Made by a program: the position numbers and the translations under genes. DNA of 64,000 nt from JACMLC01 sp963720235 (GTDB taxonomy: Bacteria; Acidobacteriota; Blastocatellia; Pyrinomonadales; Pyrinomonadaceae): contig OY970389.1 of assembly GCA_963720235.1 (NCBI GenBank), forward strand, positions 3,844,001-3,908,000, given 5' to 3'. Of the stretch, positions 8,793-17,606 are shown one piece after another. Below the pieces are notes generated by a model. That model did no database searches. It saw only the letters and a program-made list of their open reading frames with translations, and was not told the origin of the DNA. Position 1 is the stretch's first letter. The number at the start of each line of letters is the position of its first letter.

Positions 8793-11700
8793 TTACTTAT
8801 AAGCACGCACAGTGTAAGCCTGATTAGCATTGACAGGCGTGGTTGTTACCTCTACAGGTGTGGTTTGTGCTGGCTGATTTTGTCCGGGCTTCTGGCCGAA
8901 GTCGTTTCCGACACGGCGGAACGGAGCGCAGGCGTTGTCCCGATAGAAAGCATCGAGGAGCACACTGTTCGGAGAATCCACAACCTTCCAGCCGCGTATC
9001 ATCATGCAATGCGTTGATTGATTGTCAGTCGTCATATTGAGCAGACCAAAAGTGATTGCTGACAGCCATGCTCCGAGGATGCCTTCTTTAAAACGATTGT
9101 CCTCGACCCTGAGCGAGATGCCAAACAAGACCGAGTGCGTGAAAATAAAATCTCCGAGCATCAGGTCGCAGTCACATTGGTTGCCATGAAAGCTGACATC
9201 ATCAAGACTCGCAATCAGGATGGAAGAGAGCGCGAACTCCTGAAACTTATCTATCAGATTAACCGTCACCTGATTGTCGCTGAAAAGCACGTTGCCGTTG
9301 GCTAAGTACTGGCCCAGATTCTGGTCGTCAAGTCCCTCTTTCGGCGCGACCAGCGTGTCGCCGTCAAGGACATACTTATCTTTGCTCTTAATCTGGCCCA
9401 GAGCCAAAACCCAGAAGGCCAACAGTTGAAAGTAAAGCTCGTTGGAGAGTCCAAGATTAAAAATCAGAACCGTCGTCGCGACCCACGAGAGAGAGAAGCT
9501 ACTCATGCCCATCACGCCGAGCGTGGTGAATTGATTGCCGACCACAGAGACCGGGCCAAGCGCAACGAGAAACAATGCCTGACCGAGCGGCGCGCTGACG
9601 ATATTGTCATGCGCCCTGAAAGCAGGCACGCCGTTCTGCACAGGCACGATGTCCATTTGCGGCAGGAAGGGGACGCGCGGCGCGATGGCATAGTTGATAT
9701 AGATTCCGCCGCGCGCTCCTGAATGCGCGCCCTCTGCCGGCAGGCCGTCGTGCGCGCCGTTGTTGATGATGCGATTGCGCGAAATCTCTATGCCCTCGCC
9801 GTGCAGCACGTAGATGCCGCAGACGGGCATGATGTGGCTCGGCCCGTTGTTCTCAATCAGGTTGTCATGAATGATTAGATACTCAACATCCGCGAGCGCG
9901 ATGCCGCCATAGCCCATGCTGTTGAGCATCTTCTGCGGAATCTTCTGTATGTTGCGCCGGAGGCAATTCCGAATCTCGTTGTTGCCGATGGTCAGACGCT
10001 CGACAGTAATAAACTCGTCCTTCTCTTCGAGGTCGAAGAAATTGATAACACTGATGCCGTTCGCGCCCATGTTGTAGATGAGATTGTGCTTGATATAAAT
10101 GTCATAGAGCGCACCGGCAGAGATGGTCGTCGTCGTGCTGTTCGGCTTATCCTCTTCGTGTGTATTTGTGTCGTGACAGGGATCGCATTTATCTATCACG
10201 CCGTCTCCGCCGGGAATGTCTGTCGTGCTCCCGCCGCCTTCTTCAACCTTGAGCAGCGAGCCCAAGATGATGCCGTGACTGATGCCGCCCTGAATCAGGT
10301 TATGACTGATAAGGACGCGCTCGGAAGTGCCGCCGATTTGAATGCCGCCACGGCCCGCCACCGCAGGCTCGAAGAGACTCGTATCCAGTGTGCGCCCGCC
10401 GCTGATGCCGACGCCTTTCACGCGCGCTGAGATGACGCGGATAATATTCTCTTTGATAAAGCAGTCGTCGCCCGTGAGAAAAATTCCGACAGCATCAGAA
10501 GGCTCGTCGCTCATCTCTATGTCGCAACCCTGAATCGTGACGGCAAAGCCGATGTGACATTGTATAGCGCAGCGCGTAGCGGCTTCGATGTAGAGTTTGT
10601 TGAGCGTGATGTCGCGCAATGTTCCGCCCTGCAATCCCTGCATGTCCGGCCCTTCGAGTTGCACGCCGACGCCCTTGTTATGCGCGAAGATGCCGAGCGA
10701 TTCGACCTTGATGTTCTGCGATTCGTAGATGTGTATGACGGGGTCGGATGTCCCTGCGTTAGCAGCCGTCGCTGTGACAACGCGACTGCGCACGCCGCAA
10801 CCCTTGAGCGTGATGTTCTGCCTGTTCTTGATAACCACGTTCTCTTCGTACTCGCCGGGGAGGATGCAGATTTCGCCGCCGCCCGCCGGAAGGTTATCAA
10901 TCGCATCCTGTATCTTGTCGAAGTCGCCCCAGCTCTGCATGCCGTCACCGACGCGATAGGAGCAGCAGGTCGCAAGCCGCGTCAACGGATGAAAGATATG
11001 CCTGCAATCCTCTATCGGCAGCAGTGTGTTCTGCGTGTCGGCCCAACTGAGGACTGCGAGAGGGACGCGATGATAGTGGATGCCCTGCGGAGCTTTTTTA
11101 TCAATCAGGATTTCGTTGTTGGCGATTTCGCCAGCGCGCACAGGGAACGTCCAGTAATCTCCCGGCACATAGTTGCTCGCCGCAGGAGCTTCAAAGTCAA
11201 GAAGGATGCCGACGTTGTTCGGCAGCTCTGTGTTCGCAAAGTCCTGGACCAGAGCGACACCGTTCCAGAGACGAAAGAAGGTTGTGTCTGTCGGCTGCGG
11301 ATTGTTTGGGATGGCTCCGAAGTTCTCTACGCCGAGCGAGAGGATATTATTATTCAAAGTCGCATTGGCCCCGTAAGTCACGCGCCAGTGTCCGAGGTCT
11401 GTGTCATACTCAACCGCTTCGACATAGAAAGAAGTGAGACCGGAATTTGTGATGGCCTGCAAGTTGGCTTTGATGGTCACTTCTTTTTTGGCGTTATCGA
11501 AGTGGCCGCGCCCGACGAGCCCGCCAGCGTATTGCGACCATTTAAATTGCGGCGGCCCGCTTTTCACGTTCGCGATTTCGATGCGATATATGTTGTGCTC
11601 AAAACCTGTGTAGCCGCCGCCCGCGACGACAGGGCAATCGCCTGAACCCGGATTGGTCGGCTTGAGCGTGACTTTCAATTTTCCCTTCTTGCTAAAATCA

Positions 11701-12284
11701 TCCTGAAGGCGTCCGCGAATATTTTCGCAAGTGTCGTTTGGGCCAAGACGCATCAGGCGAAAGGCCATCGCCGTGTGGACACGCTCGGTCGTATCCGGCC
11801 CGCCGAGAGCAGGCTCAATCAATGTCTCTGGAATCTGGAAGCCGTTTATCTCTTCGCGCCAGACTTCGAGGACGACGGCATCTCTCACATTTGTGTTGAT
11901 GGTGGATTCATCAAACGCAGGGTCTTGGACGGGCGGCTTGAGATAGGTTGCCACGCGCGTCACGTCACTTAAAGAGTCGGGGTCAGGCTCGCCATAGAGC
12001 TCTGTGAGCAGGCCGTCGGCCCAGACGCGGCCCGGCGTGACCTTGAGTTGTACTTCTGTCAGCACGTGTTTCGCGGAAGTCATCTTAAATCCGTTCGGCT
12101 TATCCGAAGGGACTGCGGCCACGCCCGCGCCGATGATGTCCTCGGCGGCTGTATCCTGCCAGTTGTTGTTGATGGCGGTTTGCGCGTTCCAGTCGGCATC
12201 CAACAACACGCGGCCCTGCTGATGCAATACTCCGTTGAAATTGCGTCTGCGCTCATCGCGCCAGCTCGAAAAATCGCCTTTCAT
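8793..12284 (-). CDS. DUF6519 / parallel beta-helix protein, likely eCIS fibre or adhesin
   Basis: A protein of 1163 aa from ATG at 12284 (GAGGAG with a six-base gap; a GTG one codon earlier is less well spaced). The N-terminal 60 residues (MKGDFSSWRDERRRNFNGVL, then QQGRVLLDADWN) match the DUF6519 module found on eCIS and phage-tail accessory proteins. From about 450 to 950 there are many short repeats rich in N, G and I/V (for example ISHNLIQGG, IIHDNLIENNG), typical of right-handed parallel beta-helices of the NosD/pectate-lyase type. Such folds act as tailspikes. It sits 10 bases after the gpI-like gene, the usual place of a fibre gene in phage tails. Probable receptor-binding or surface-anchoring fibre; the target is unknown. 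Confidence 0.82.
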   Translation of the reverse strand: MKGDFSSWRDERRRNFNGVLHQQGRVLLDADWNAQTAINNNWQDTAAEDIIGAGVAAVPSDKPNGFKMTSAKHVLTEVQLKVTPGRVWADGLLTELYGEPDPDSLSDVTRVATYLKPPVQDPAFDESTINTNVRDAVVLEVWREEINGFQIPETLIEPALGGPDTTERVHTAMAFRLMRLGPNDTCENIRGRLQDDFSKKGKLKVTLKPTNPGSGDCPVVAGGGYTGFEHNIYRIEIANVKSGPPQFKWSQYAGGLVGRGHFDNAKKEVTIKANLQAITNSGLTSFYVEAVEYDTDLGHWRVTYGANATLNNNILSLGVENFGAIPNNPQPTDTTFFRLWNGVALVQDFANTELPNNVGILLDFEAPAASNYVPGDYWTFPVRAGEIANNEILIDKKAPQGIHYHRVPLAVLSWADTQNTLLPIEDCRHIFHPLTRLATCCSYRVGDGMQSWGDFDKIQDAIDNLPAGGGEICILPGEYEENVVIKNRQNITLKGCGVRSRVVTATAANAGTSDPVIHIYESQNIKVESLGIFAHNKGVGVQLEGPDMQGLQGGTLRDITLNKLYIEAATRCAIQCHIGFAVTIQGCDIEMSDEPSDAVGIFLTGDDCFIKENIIRVISARVKGVGISGGRTLDTSLFEPAVAGRGGIQIGGTSERVLISHNLIQGGISHGIILGSLLKVEEGGGSTTDIPGGDGVIDKCDPCHDTNTHEEDKPNSTTTTISAGALYDIYIKHNLIYNMGANGISVINFFDLEEKDEFITVERLTIGNNEIRNCLRRNIQKIPQKMLNSMGYGGIALADVEYLIIHDNLIENNGPSHIMPVCGIYVLHGEGIEISRNRIINNGAHDGLPAEGAHSGARGGIYINYAIAPRVPFLPQMDIVPVQNGVPAFRAHDNIVSAPLGQALFLVALGPVSVVGNQFTTLGVMGMSSFSLSWVATTVLIFNLGLSNELYFQLLAFWVLALGQIKSKDKYVLDGDTLVAPKEGLDDQNLGQYLANGNVLFSDNQVTVNLIDKFQEFALSSILIASLDDVSFHGNQCDCDLMLGDFIFTHSVLFGISLRVEDNRFKEGILGAWLSAITFGLLNMTTDNQSTHCMMIRGWKVVDSPNSVLLDAFYRDNACAPFRRVGNDFGQKPGQNQPAQTTPVEVTTTPVNANQAYTVRAYK

Positions 12285-12294
12285 CACGCTCTCC

Positions 12295-14769
12295 TCAAGT
12301 GACAGGTATCAGCAAGGGCCGAATTCCTACCGGCATAAATTCACGAAAACGAATCTGTAGATTGAGCCATTTGTGCGCTTCCGTGAGAAATCCGAATGCG
12401 CCCATCTCGTTTGACTCCGGCCCCTGCTCGCGTATGCGCTCGTCCGCGCTGTGGGCCAACTGGCAATAGGCGGGCGTCCCGAAAATCTCGCTCGTGAAAC
12501 GCAAGGTGGCATCAGGCGCAAAGACGCAAGCATGATTCTGTGGCAAGCGGTCTTGCGTCTCGCCGGAGAAGTAGCTGAACTTGATGCAGCCCTTCTGGTT
12601 GTCCAGAGCTTCGAGCGCGTGGACAAAGATTGCTCCGCGCCCCTCTATGCTCTCGACGCGCGTGCGGCCTAAGATAGTCACGCCGCTCAAGACCGTCGGC
12701 GGCCCCCAGTTGTTAATCGGGTCAGTCGCGCTCGCAATCGCAAAGCTGCTCGTCGTGTTGCCGACTCCCTGCCCCGCATCAATTATCGAATCCGTGACAT
12801 CGAGCCGATAGATAGCATCAATCAGCATTGGCCCACTGCTCGTGTGATACAGGATGATGTTCGGAATCTGGTTGAAGGCCGATTGTTCGTTCGGCTTTGT
12901 GAAGCCATAGGTTTCATCCAGCTCAAGCGAAGTCAGAATCGGCGCGCGCGTTGTGCCTTCGACAGTTTGATAGCCCGCAGGGTCTAGCGTGCAGTTGATA
13001 AGCTCAAGGCTATTGAGCGCGGCACGCGCAATCAACGGGTCATCGTGGTCGCCGGGGTCTGGTGGAAACGTCGCGCCGCGCGTCAGGTACAAACCTTCGA
13101 GCCGGACAGTCAATTCAGACATCACGGCATTAAACTGATTCTGCTGTTGCTGATTCGCTCCGGCGACGTTGAGTGGCCGGAAGCGCAGCGGCTGGGCCAA
13201 TTCAATAATTGGTCGCTGGTTATTCGCGGCGCGTATCACCACAGACCTGTTGAGCAGCAACGTGAGCGGGCCATCCGTCGCAGTCTTCTCATTCGTCAAA
13301 AAGGCGTCGCTCAAATCGAGCTTGTGCGTCAGGCTGTCGTTAATCTCTATGACGATAGGGTCGCCAGCGACGTGTATGTCTTTGAGAGCTTGCAGCAAAG
13401 TCAACGATGCAGGGTCGTTGGCATTCACATGCCGCACATCTGCGGGCGGGATGCCCCACTTGTCCTGCGGGAGTTCAGGGCGCGAGATAGGATGCGCGCC
13501 GACCGGGCCGACCGCGCCGTAGGTGTAAGTCAACAATAAATCTTGGGCCAGCGTTAGGGCTTTCGATTTATTCGAGACGCCAATCATCAATCGGCCAATC
13601 ACAGGGTCTATCGCAATCTCATCTTTTTGCAGCGGCGGCTGAAGTCCCGCTTCCCACGCGCAAAGATTTGCTCCTCTAATTTTCCAAGTCAGTGTTTGTC
13701 CCGGCTCCGGCGGAAAAGTCTGGCCGGTAAACTTTGGTTCGGGCAGATGAAGTTGCAGCCCTACATCCGAGAGGTCTAGGGTATTTAAATCCGTGATTGT
13801 CGTATCGTAAGTCTCGACCGAGACATAAGCTTCTGGAACGCCCGCAGCGGAATCTTCCGTCAGTCGCTCCATTGGAATCGGGCCGGGCGTTTCGTCTATC
13901 TGCGAGATGGACGGAGCAAGGCTTGTGTTGTTCAGCTTGTCTGTGCCGCTACGGTTGCTGTTGGTAATCGCGACGAGGTTTGTGTTGAAGAGGCGCAGAG
14001 GCTCTTTATCTTTTTCGAGCGCGACATAAGGACGGTCAACAGGATTGATGGTAAAGCCGACGATGTGCGAAGCCATCGGCGTGAGCAATCCTGTTTCAAT
14101 AACCACTCCTTTGAAGAGCGGTTTCATGACGCGTATGCGATAAGCCTCCAGCCGCCAGAGAAAGATTGCGAGGTTCGGCAGGTTGTAGCGAATGCTCGCG
14201 CCCGCCGGAGGCTTAACATCGGCTGTGTGCGCGAACGGGTCAAACGGCGTGTCTAAGAGAGACAGCATCGCGGGGTCGCGCAAAGTGACAGTGCCTCCGC
14301 GAATCACTGTCTGCCGTTTCACTTTCGGGTTCGGGTCACGATAGGGCGGCGGGCCTCCCTCGTCCGGCCTCTGGTGATTGAGGTGCTGATTCCAGACCAT
14401 GTTTTCCAGAAGCTCTACAGAATGCACGCCCCAGCCTGTGAGATTGAAAGTCAAAAGCTCGATTGCGCCGAGCGTGCCTTTGCGCCTGCGCAAAGCAATC
14501 GTGTCCGCGACATCCGCGCGCAGCGTCCAGGAGTCGCCGCTCAAGTGGCTTGTGCCGAGCAGGTCGCCGATGTATGGAATGGCCCACTCATCGCAAGATT
14601 CTATGAAGAGGTCGTGATAGAGCGATTCGATATTTTCATGTATCGCGCCGAAAGCCGACTCGACCAGCGAGAGATAATCGCGCAGCTGATTCGGAACAGC
14701 TTGCTCTGCATCCTTCGTACGATAAATCTCTGGCAGTCGCCGGAAGAGTGGCACGCGGTTGTCGCTCAT
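12295..14769 (-). CDS. gpI-like baseplate/tail protein with long C-terminal extension
   Basis: A protein of 824 aa. The first 130 residues (RLPEIYRTKD..., LRDYLSLVESAFGAIHENIE, YIGDLLG, RRRKGTLGAIELL) match the phage tail protein I family that links baseplate J to the fibre. Phage gpI is usually about 180-250 aa. Here roughly 600 further residues follow, with beta-helix-like N/I/L-rich stretches (about 480-620 and 700-790). The ATG overlaps the stop of the upstream baseplate gene in ATGA, so translation is probably coupled. It lies directly before the DUF6519 beta-helix gene. It is likely to attach a fibre to the baseplate; the extension may itself be a spike. Confidence 0.82.
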   Translation of the reverse strand: MSDNRVPLFRRLPEIYRTKDAEQAVPNQLRDYLSLVESAFGAIHENIESLYHDLFIESCDEWAIPYIGDLLGTSHLSGDSWTLRADVADTIALRRRKGTLGAIELLTFNLTGWGVHSVELLENMVWNQHLNHQRPDEGGPPPYRDPNPKVKRQTVIRGGTVTLRDPAMLSLLDTPFDPFAHTADVKPPAGASIRYNLPNLAIFLWRLEAYRIRVMKPLFKGVVIETGLLTPMASHIVGFTINPVDRPYVALEKDKEPLRLFNTNLVAITNSNRSGTDKLNNTSLAPSISQIDETPGPIPMERLTEDSAAGVPEAYVSVETYDTTITDLNTLDLSDVGLQLHLPEPKFTGQTFPPEPGQTLTWKIRGANLCAWEAGLQPPLQKDEIAIDPVIGRLMIGVSNKSKALTLAQDLLLTYTYGAVGPVGAHPISRPELPQDKWGIPPADVRHVNANDPASLTLLQALKDIHVAGDPIVIEINDSLTHKLDLSDAFLTNEKTATDGPLTLLLNRSVVIRAANNQRPIIELAQPLRFRPLNVAGANQQQQNQFNAVMSELTVRLEGLYLTRGATFPPDPGDHDDPLIARAALNSLELINCTLDPAGYQTVEGTTRAPILTSLELDETYGFTKPNEQSAFNQIPNIILYHTSSGPMLIDAIYRLDVTDSIIDAGQGVGNTTSSFAIASATDPINNWGPPTVLSGVTILGRTRVESIEGRGAIFVHALEALDNQKGCIKFSYFSGETQDRLPQNHACVFAPDATLRFTSEIFGTPAYCQLAHSADERIREQGPESNEMGAFGFLTEAHKWLNLQIRFREFMPVGIRPLLIPVT

Positions 14770-17606
14770 TTCAGCTTACCTCCCGTAAAAATCTCGGAGA
14801 CGGCTGTGAGCTGTAGATGACCTTTGTAGAGGCTCAAGAGTTCTTCAGCTTTGCAATCTATCGCCTTCTCGACTTTCTCTGCGGAGACTGGAAACGGAAT
14901 AGCTGTCGGGTCTGCGAGTGCGCCGAGCGATTGAAAGCGTTTGACCTGCGCCCAGATGACGCCTTCGACCTGTTGAATACGGCCCGCGATGCTCGTCGCA
15001 TATTCGCTCTGTCCGAAGCTGCGACGGCGCAGGCTGAACAATCCTGTCTGGTCGTCTTCAGCATTCGGCTCGCCGCTATTCGTCCCCAAAGCTTTCTCGA
15101 CAGCATGCCTCACATCCTCTTCCAGATATGTCGAGTCGTAGCCGAAGGTCGCATGGATTGCGACATGCTTGCGCTGACCTTTTAGCGCGCTGACGGGAAA
15201 ACGATTCGGGCCGCGACTCTTGTTGTAACCGTCGAGAGTCTCCTGCACGGCTGCAAGCTCTGCGTCGCGCCCTGTGTCCATCAAGACAATGATGACGACT
15301 TCGGGGATGTTATTTATCAACTTCCACGCGGCTGAAACTTTTGTCACGCCGGACATGGCGATGGTTTCGCTCTCAAAATCTTTGAGCGAGACAAGCCTTC
15401 CCAAGCTTTGAATCTTTCCCGGCGCAGCCTCTCTGGCATTCTCTCCATCTTCCGGCTCGGATCCGCCCGCAGCCACATCCGGCATCTGAATTTTATCCAG
15501 GCCATCGAGCTTGCCGCCGCCCTGCGCCTTTGTTTTTTCTTTCAGCGCGCCGAAAGCTCCTGTGCCTGTGCGATATTTGGCGACCACGTTCTTGATGCCC
15601 GAAGGCAGACGCGCGCCTGTCTTGCCGTCGCCAAACTGAACCCAGCTATTGTCTTCCGCGTCTTCACGAACAATGTAGATTTCTTCGTCGGCACGGCGAC
15701 CGAAAAATGATGAGACTCTTTTCCAGAGACGATTGTTGACATAAATCTCTAGCTCTGGGACTTCGGGCGGAGTCTCGCCGGTCGAGAGCAGATAGGTGAG
15801 CGGCGATTTCGGAATTTTGAAGTTTTGGAAGACAAGCCGATTGTCTCCATTGCCGAGCGTCGCCTGCGTCTCTGTCTTCCCTTGTGTCGCCTCTACGATG
15901 TTGCCATAGACCGTGTAAGGAAACGGCGGCGCGTTCGGGAAGTCTGCGTATATCAAATCGTTGCGGTCAATCTCGATTTTATGCAGCAATGGATGCAGGC
16001 CGTCTGTCGCTGACGGCGCGGCAACCGATTTGACGTGAACGGTCAGAGGCGCGCTTCCTTCTTTGACGAAAATCAGATTGCGGCCCAAGAGGTTTTTCGC
16101 CTGCTCGTATGGGCCATAGAAATTGAGTATGTTTTTGCTGGAAGGCGAAGCATCCTGCAAGACAGCGCGGAGGGACAGAAGCGGGCTGACAGTTTCGTGG
16201 AACTGCGTCTGCCGTATGTCCATGTAGTTGTAGCTGTCGGAGCTTGTATCCAACGCTTCATTGAGAGTCACAAGGCTCGACGTGCCTGTCGAGACTCCCC
16301 ACGTCATCGAAGTCGTTTTGATATTACTGATGGTGCGTATCAGCGTGAACTCATCATTTGTCCCGCCCGCGCTGCTCTTGTGTAGCTGCGACTGTATGAG
16401 CAGCGTTACTCCCGGCGGCAAATCCTGCACCTCTGCATCGAGCGGAAACTCTGTCTTGCCGAGCGTCGGCTCAACGATAATCGTCGGCTTGAATGCCTGC
16501 GAGATGTCTATGTTGAAGCCCGGCATGGAATACATTGGCCCACTGTTGCCGAGTATGAAATTCATTTGATACTGCATGTTTTGATTAAAGCCGCCGTAGC
16601 CCTGCAAGAGATTGCCAAGATAAAAGCCGGAACCGGATGAAGTCTTCGTGCTCTCTGTGTTGCCACTGATGCTGCGATAAAAAGAGATGTTGATTTGCTT
16701 CGGCAGCTCGCTCTCGACTTCCGTTTCCGTGTCTGAAATGATAGTCACAGTCGAAGAGACTTTATCCGGCGGCTTGGTCATCGTGCGCGGCCCGTTGTGG
16801 CCGAAGTGATGAAAGGAGCGACCGAGCTTGTAGGCCGCAAGCTTCTGAACGCTTCCACTTCTCTTGAGCTTGCCTTTTATCTTAAAGACCTTGATGCCAT
16901 GCAACTCGCGCACGGAATCCACAATCACTATCTCTGCTTTGTTCAAACGTTTGGGATTGTTTGCGGAATCCGCCTCGCCCATCATCAAACGGTCTCCGGC
17001 TTTGAAAGTCACAAGCGAAGCGGCGTTGAGTTGGTCTGGCGACTGTATAAAAAATTCTGTAATCGCTGACGAAATCTGCGGCGATGCGAGTGGAGCATAG
17101 AGATTGAATTTGCTGAGCCACGGATAAGCTGTAGCATCTTCGTTGGTTTCAAAATCGGCGGGCTTGTCCAAGCCTTCGACATCAGCTTTGACAGGAAAGC
17201 CCGCAGGAATAGCGACTGGAGCATCGCCTTTAATCTCGAATGCAAATGTCGCCTGGCCGCCCACGCCCGGCGAGAGGCGATAACCTAAGAGGCGTGCTAA
17301 ATCAGCTATGCTCTCGCGCCACTGCGCAGTGCGCATGTAAGCTTCGTTGGCATATAGCTCTTGATAAAAAGTCAGGATGTCGCCGAGGATGGCTGCGCCT
17401 TCAAGCAAAGCTATGCCGGGGTCGTCCGCGCCGCGATGCGTCCACGCGGAAAGATTTCCGCTCTTGTCCAAATTGCGCAGGAGATACTCGCGTATCTGCG
17501 CATACGTCCCTATGCGATAGCCTATGTGCGAGAGGCCGGGGCGATTGTCTGGCCTTCTGGGAAAGCTCAAGGACTCAAGGCAATCATTGCGACAATCCTT
17601 TTTCAC
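14766..17606 (-). CDS. Baseplate J-like protein (second copy, Afp12/Pvc12-like)
   Basis: A protein of 946 aa with a GTG start that has GGGAGG seven bases upstream and overlaps the previous stop by four bases (GTGA). The N-terminus carries the baseplate J wedge signature (DDPGIALLEGAAILGDILTF, then YQELYANEAYMRTA and LARLLGYRLSPGVG). The C-terminal part (VNNRLWKRV, WVQFGDGKTGARLPSG, then a domain with RGPNRFPVSA) matches the putative baseplate assembly protein family. In phage T4 terms it is a gp6-like wedge protein that surrounds the hub and triggers sheath contraction. The neighbouring gene is a paralogous baseplate J, as in Afp11/Afp12. Confidence 0.9.
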   Translation of the reverse strand: MKKDCRNDCLESLSFPRRPDNRPGLSHIGYRIGTYAQIREYLLRNLDKSGNLSAWTHRGADDPGIALLEGAAILGDILTFYQELYANEAYMRTAQWRESIADLARLLGYRLSPGVGGQATFAFEIKGDAPVAIPAGFPVKADVEGLDKPADFETNEDATAYPWLSKFNLYAPLASPQISSAITEFFIQSPDQLNAASLVTFKAGDRLMMGEADSANNPKRLNKAEIVIVDSVRELHGIKVFKIKGKLKRSGSVQKLAAYKLGRSFHHFGHNGPRTMTKPPDKVSSTVTIISDTETEVESELPKQINISFYRSISGNTESTKTSSGSGFYLGNLLQGYGGFNQNMQYQMNFILGNSGPMYSMPGFNIDISQAFKPTIIVEPTLGKTEFPLDAEVQDLPPGVTLLIQSQLHKSSAGGTNDEFTLIRTISNIKTTSMTWGVSTGTSSLVTLNEALDTSSDSYNYMDIRQTQFHETVSPLLSLRAVLQDASPSSKNILNFYGPYEQAKNLLGRNLIFVKEGSAPLTVHVKSVAAPSATDGLHPLLHKIEIDRNDLIYADFPNAPPFPYTVYGNIVEATQGKTETQATLGNGDNRLVFQNFKIPKSPLTYLLSTGETPPEVPELEIYVNNRLWKRVSSFFGRRADEEIYIVREDAEDNSWVQFGDGKTGARLPSGIKNVVAKYRTGTGAFGALKEKTKAQGGGKLDGLDKIQMPDVAAGGSEPEDGENAREAAPGKIQSLGRLVSLKDFESETIAMSGVTKVSAAWKLINNIPEVVIIVLMDTGRDAELAAVQETLDGYNKSRGPNRFPVSALKGQRKHVAIHATFGYDSTYLEEDVRHAVEKALGTNSGEPNAEDDQTGLFSLRRRSFGQSEYATSIAGRIQQVEGVIWAQVKRFQSLGALADPTAIPFPVSAEKVEKAIDCKAEELLSLYKGHLQLTAVSEIFTGGKLK

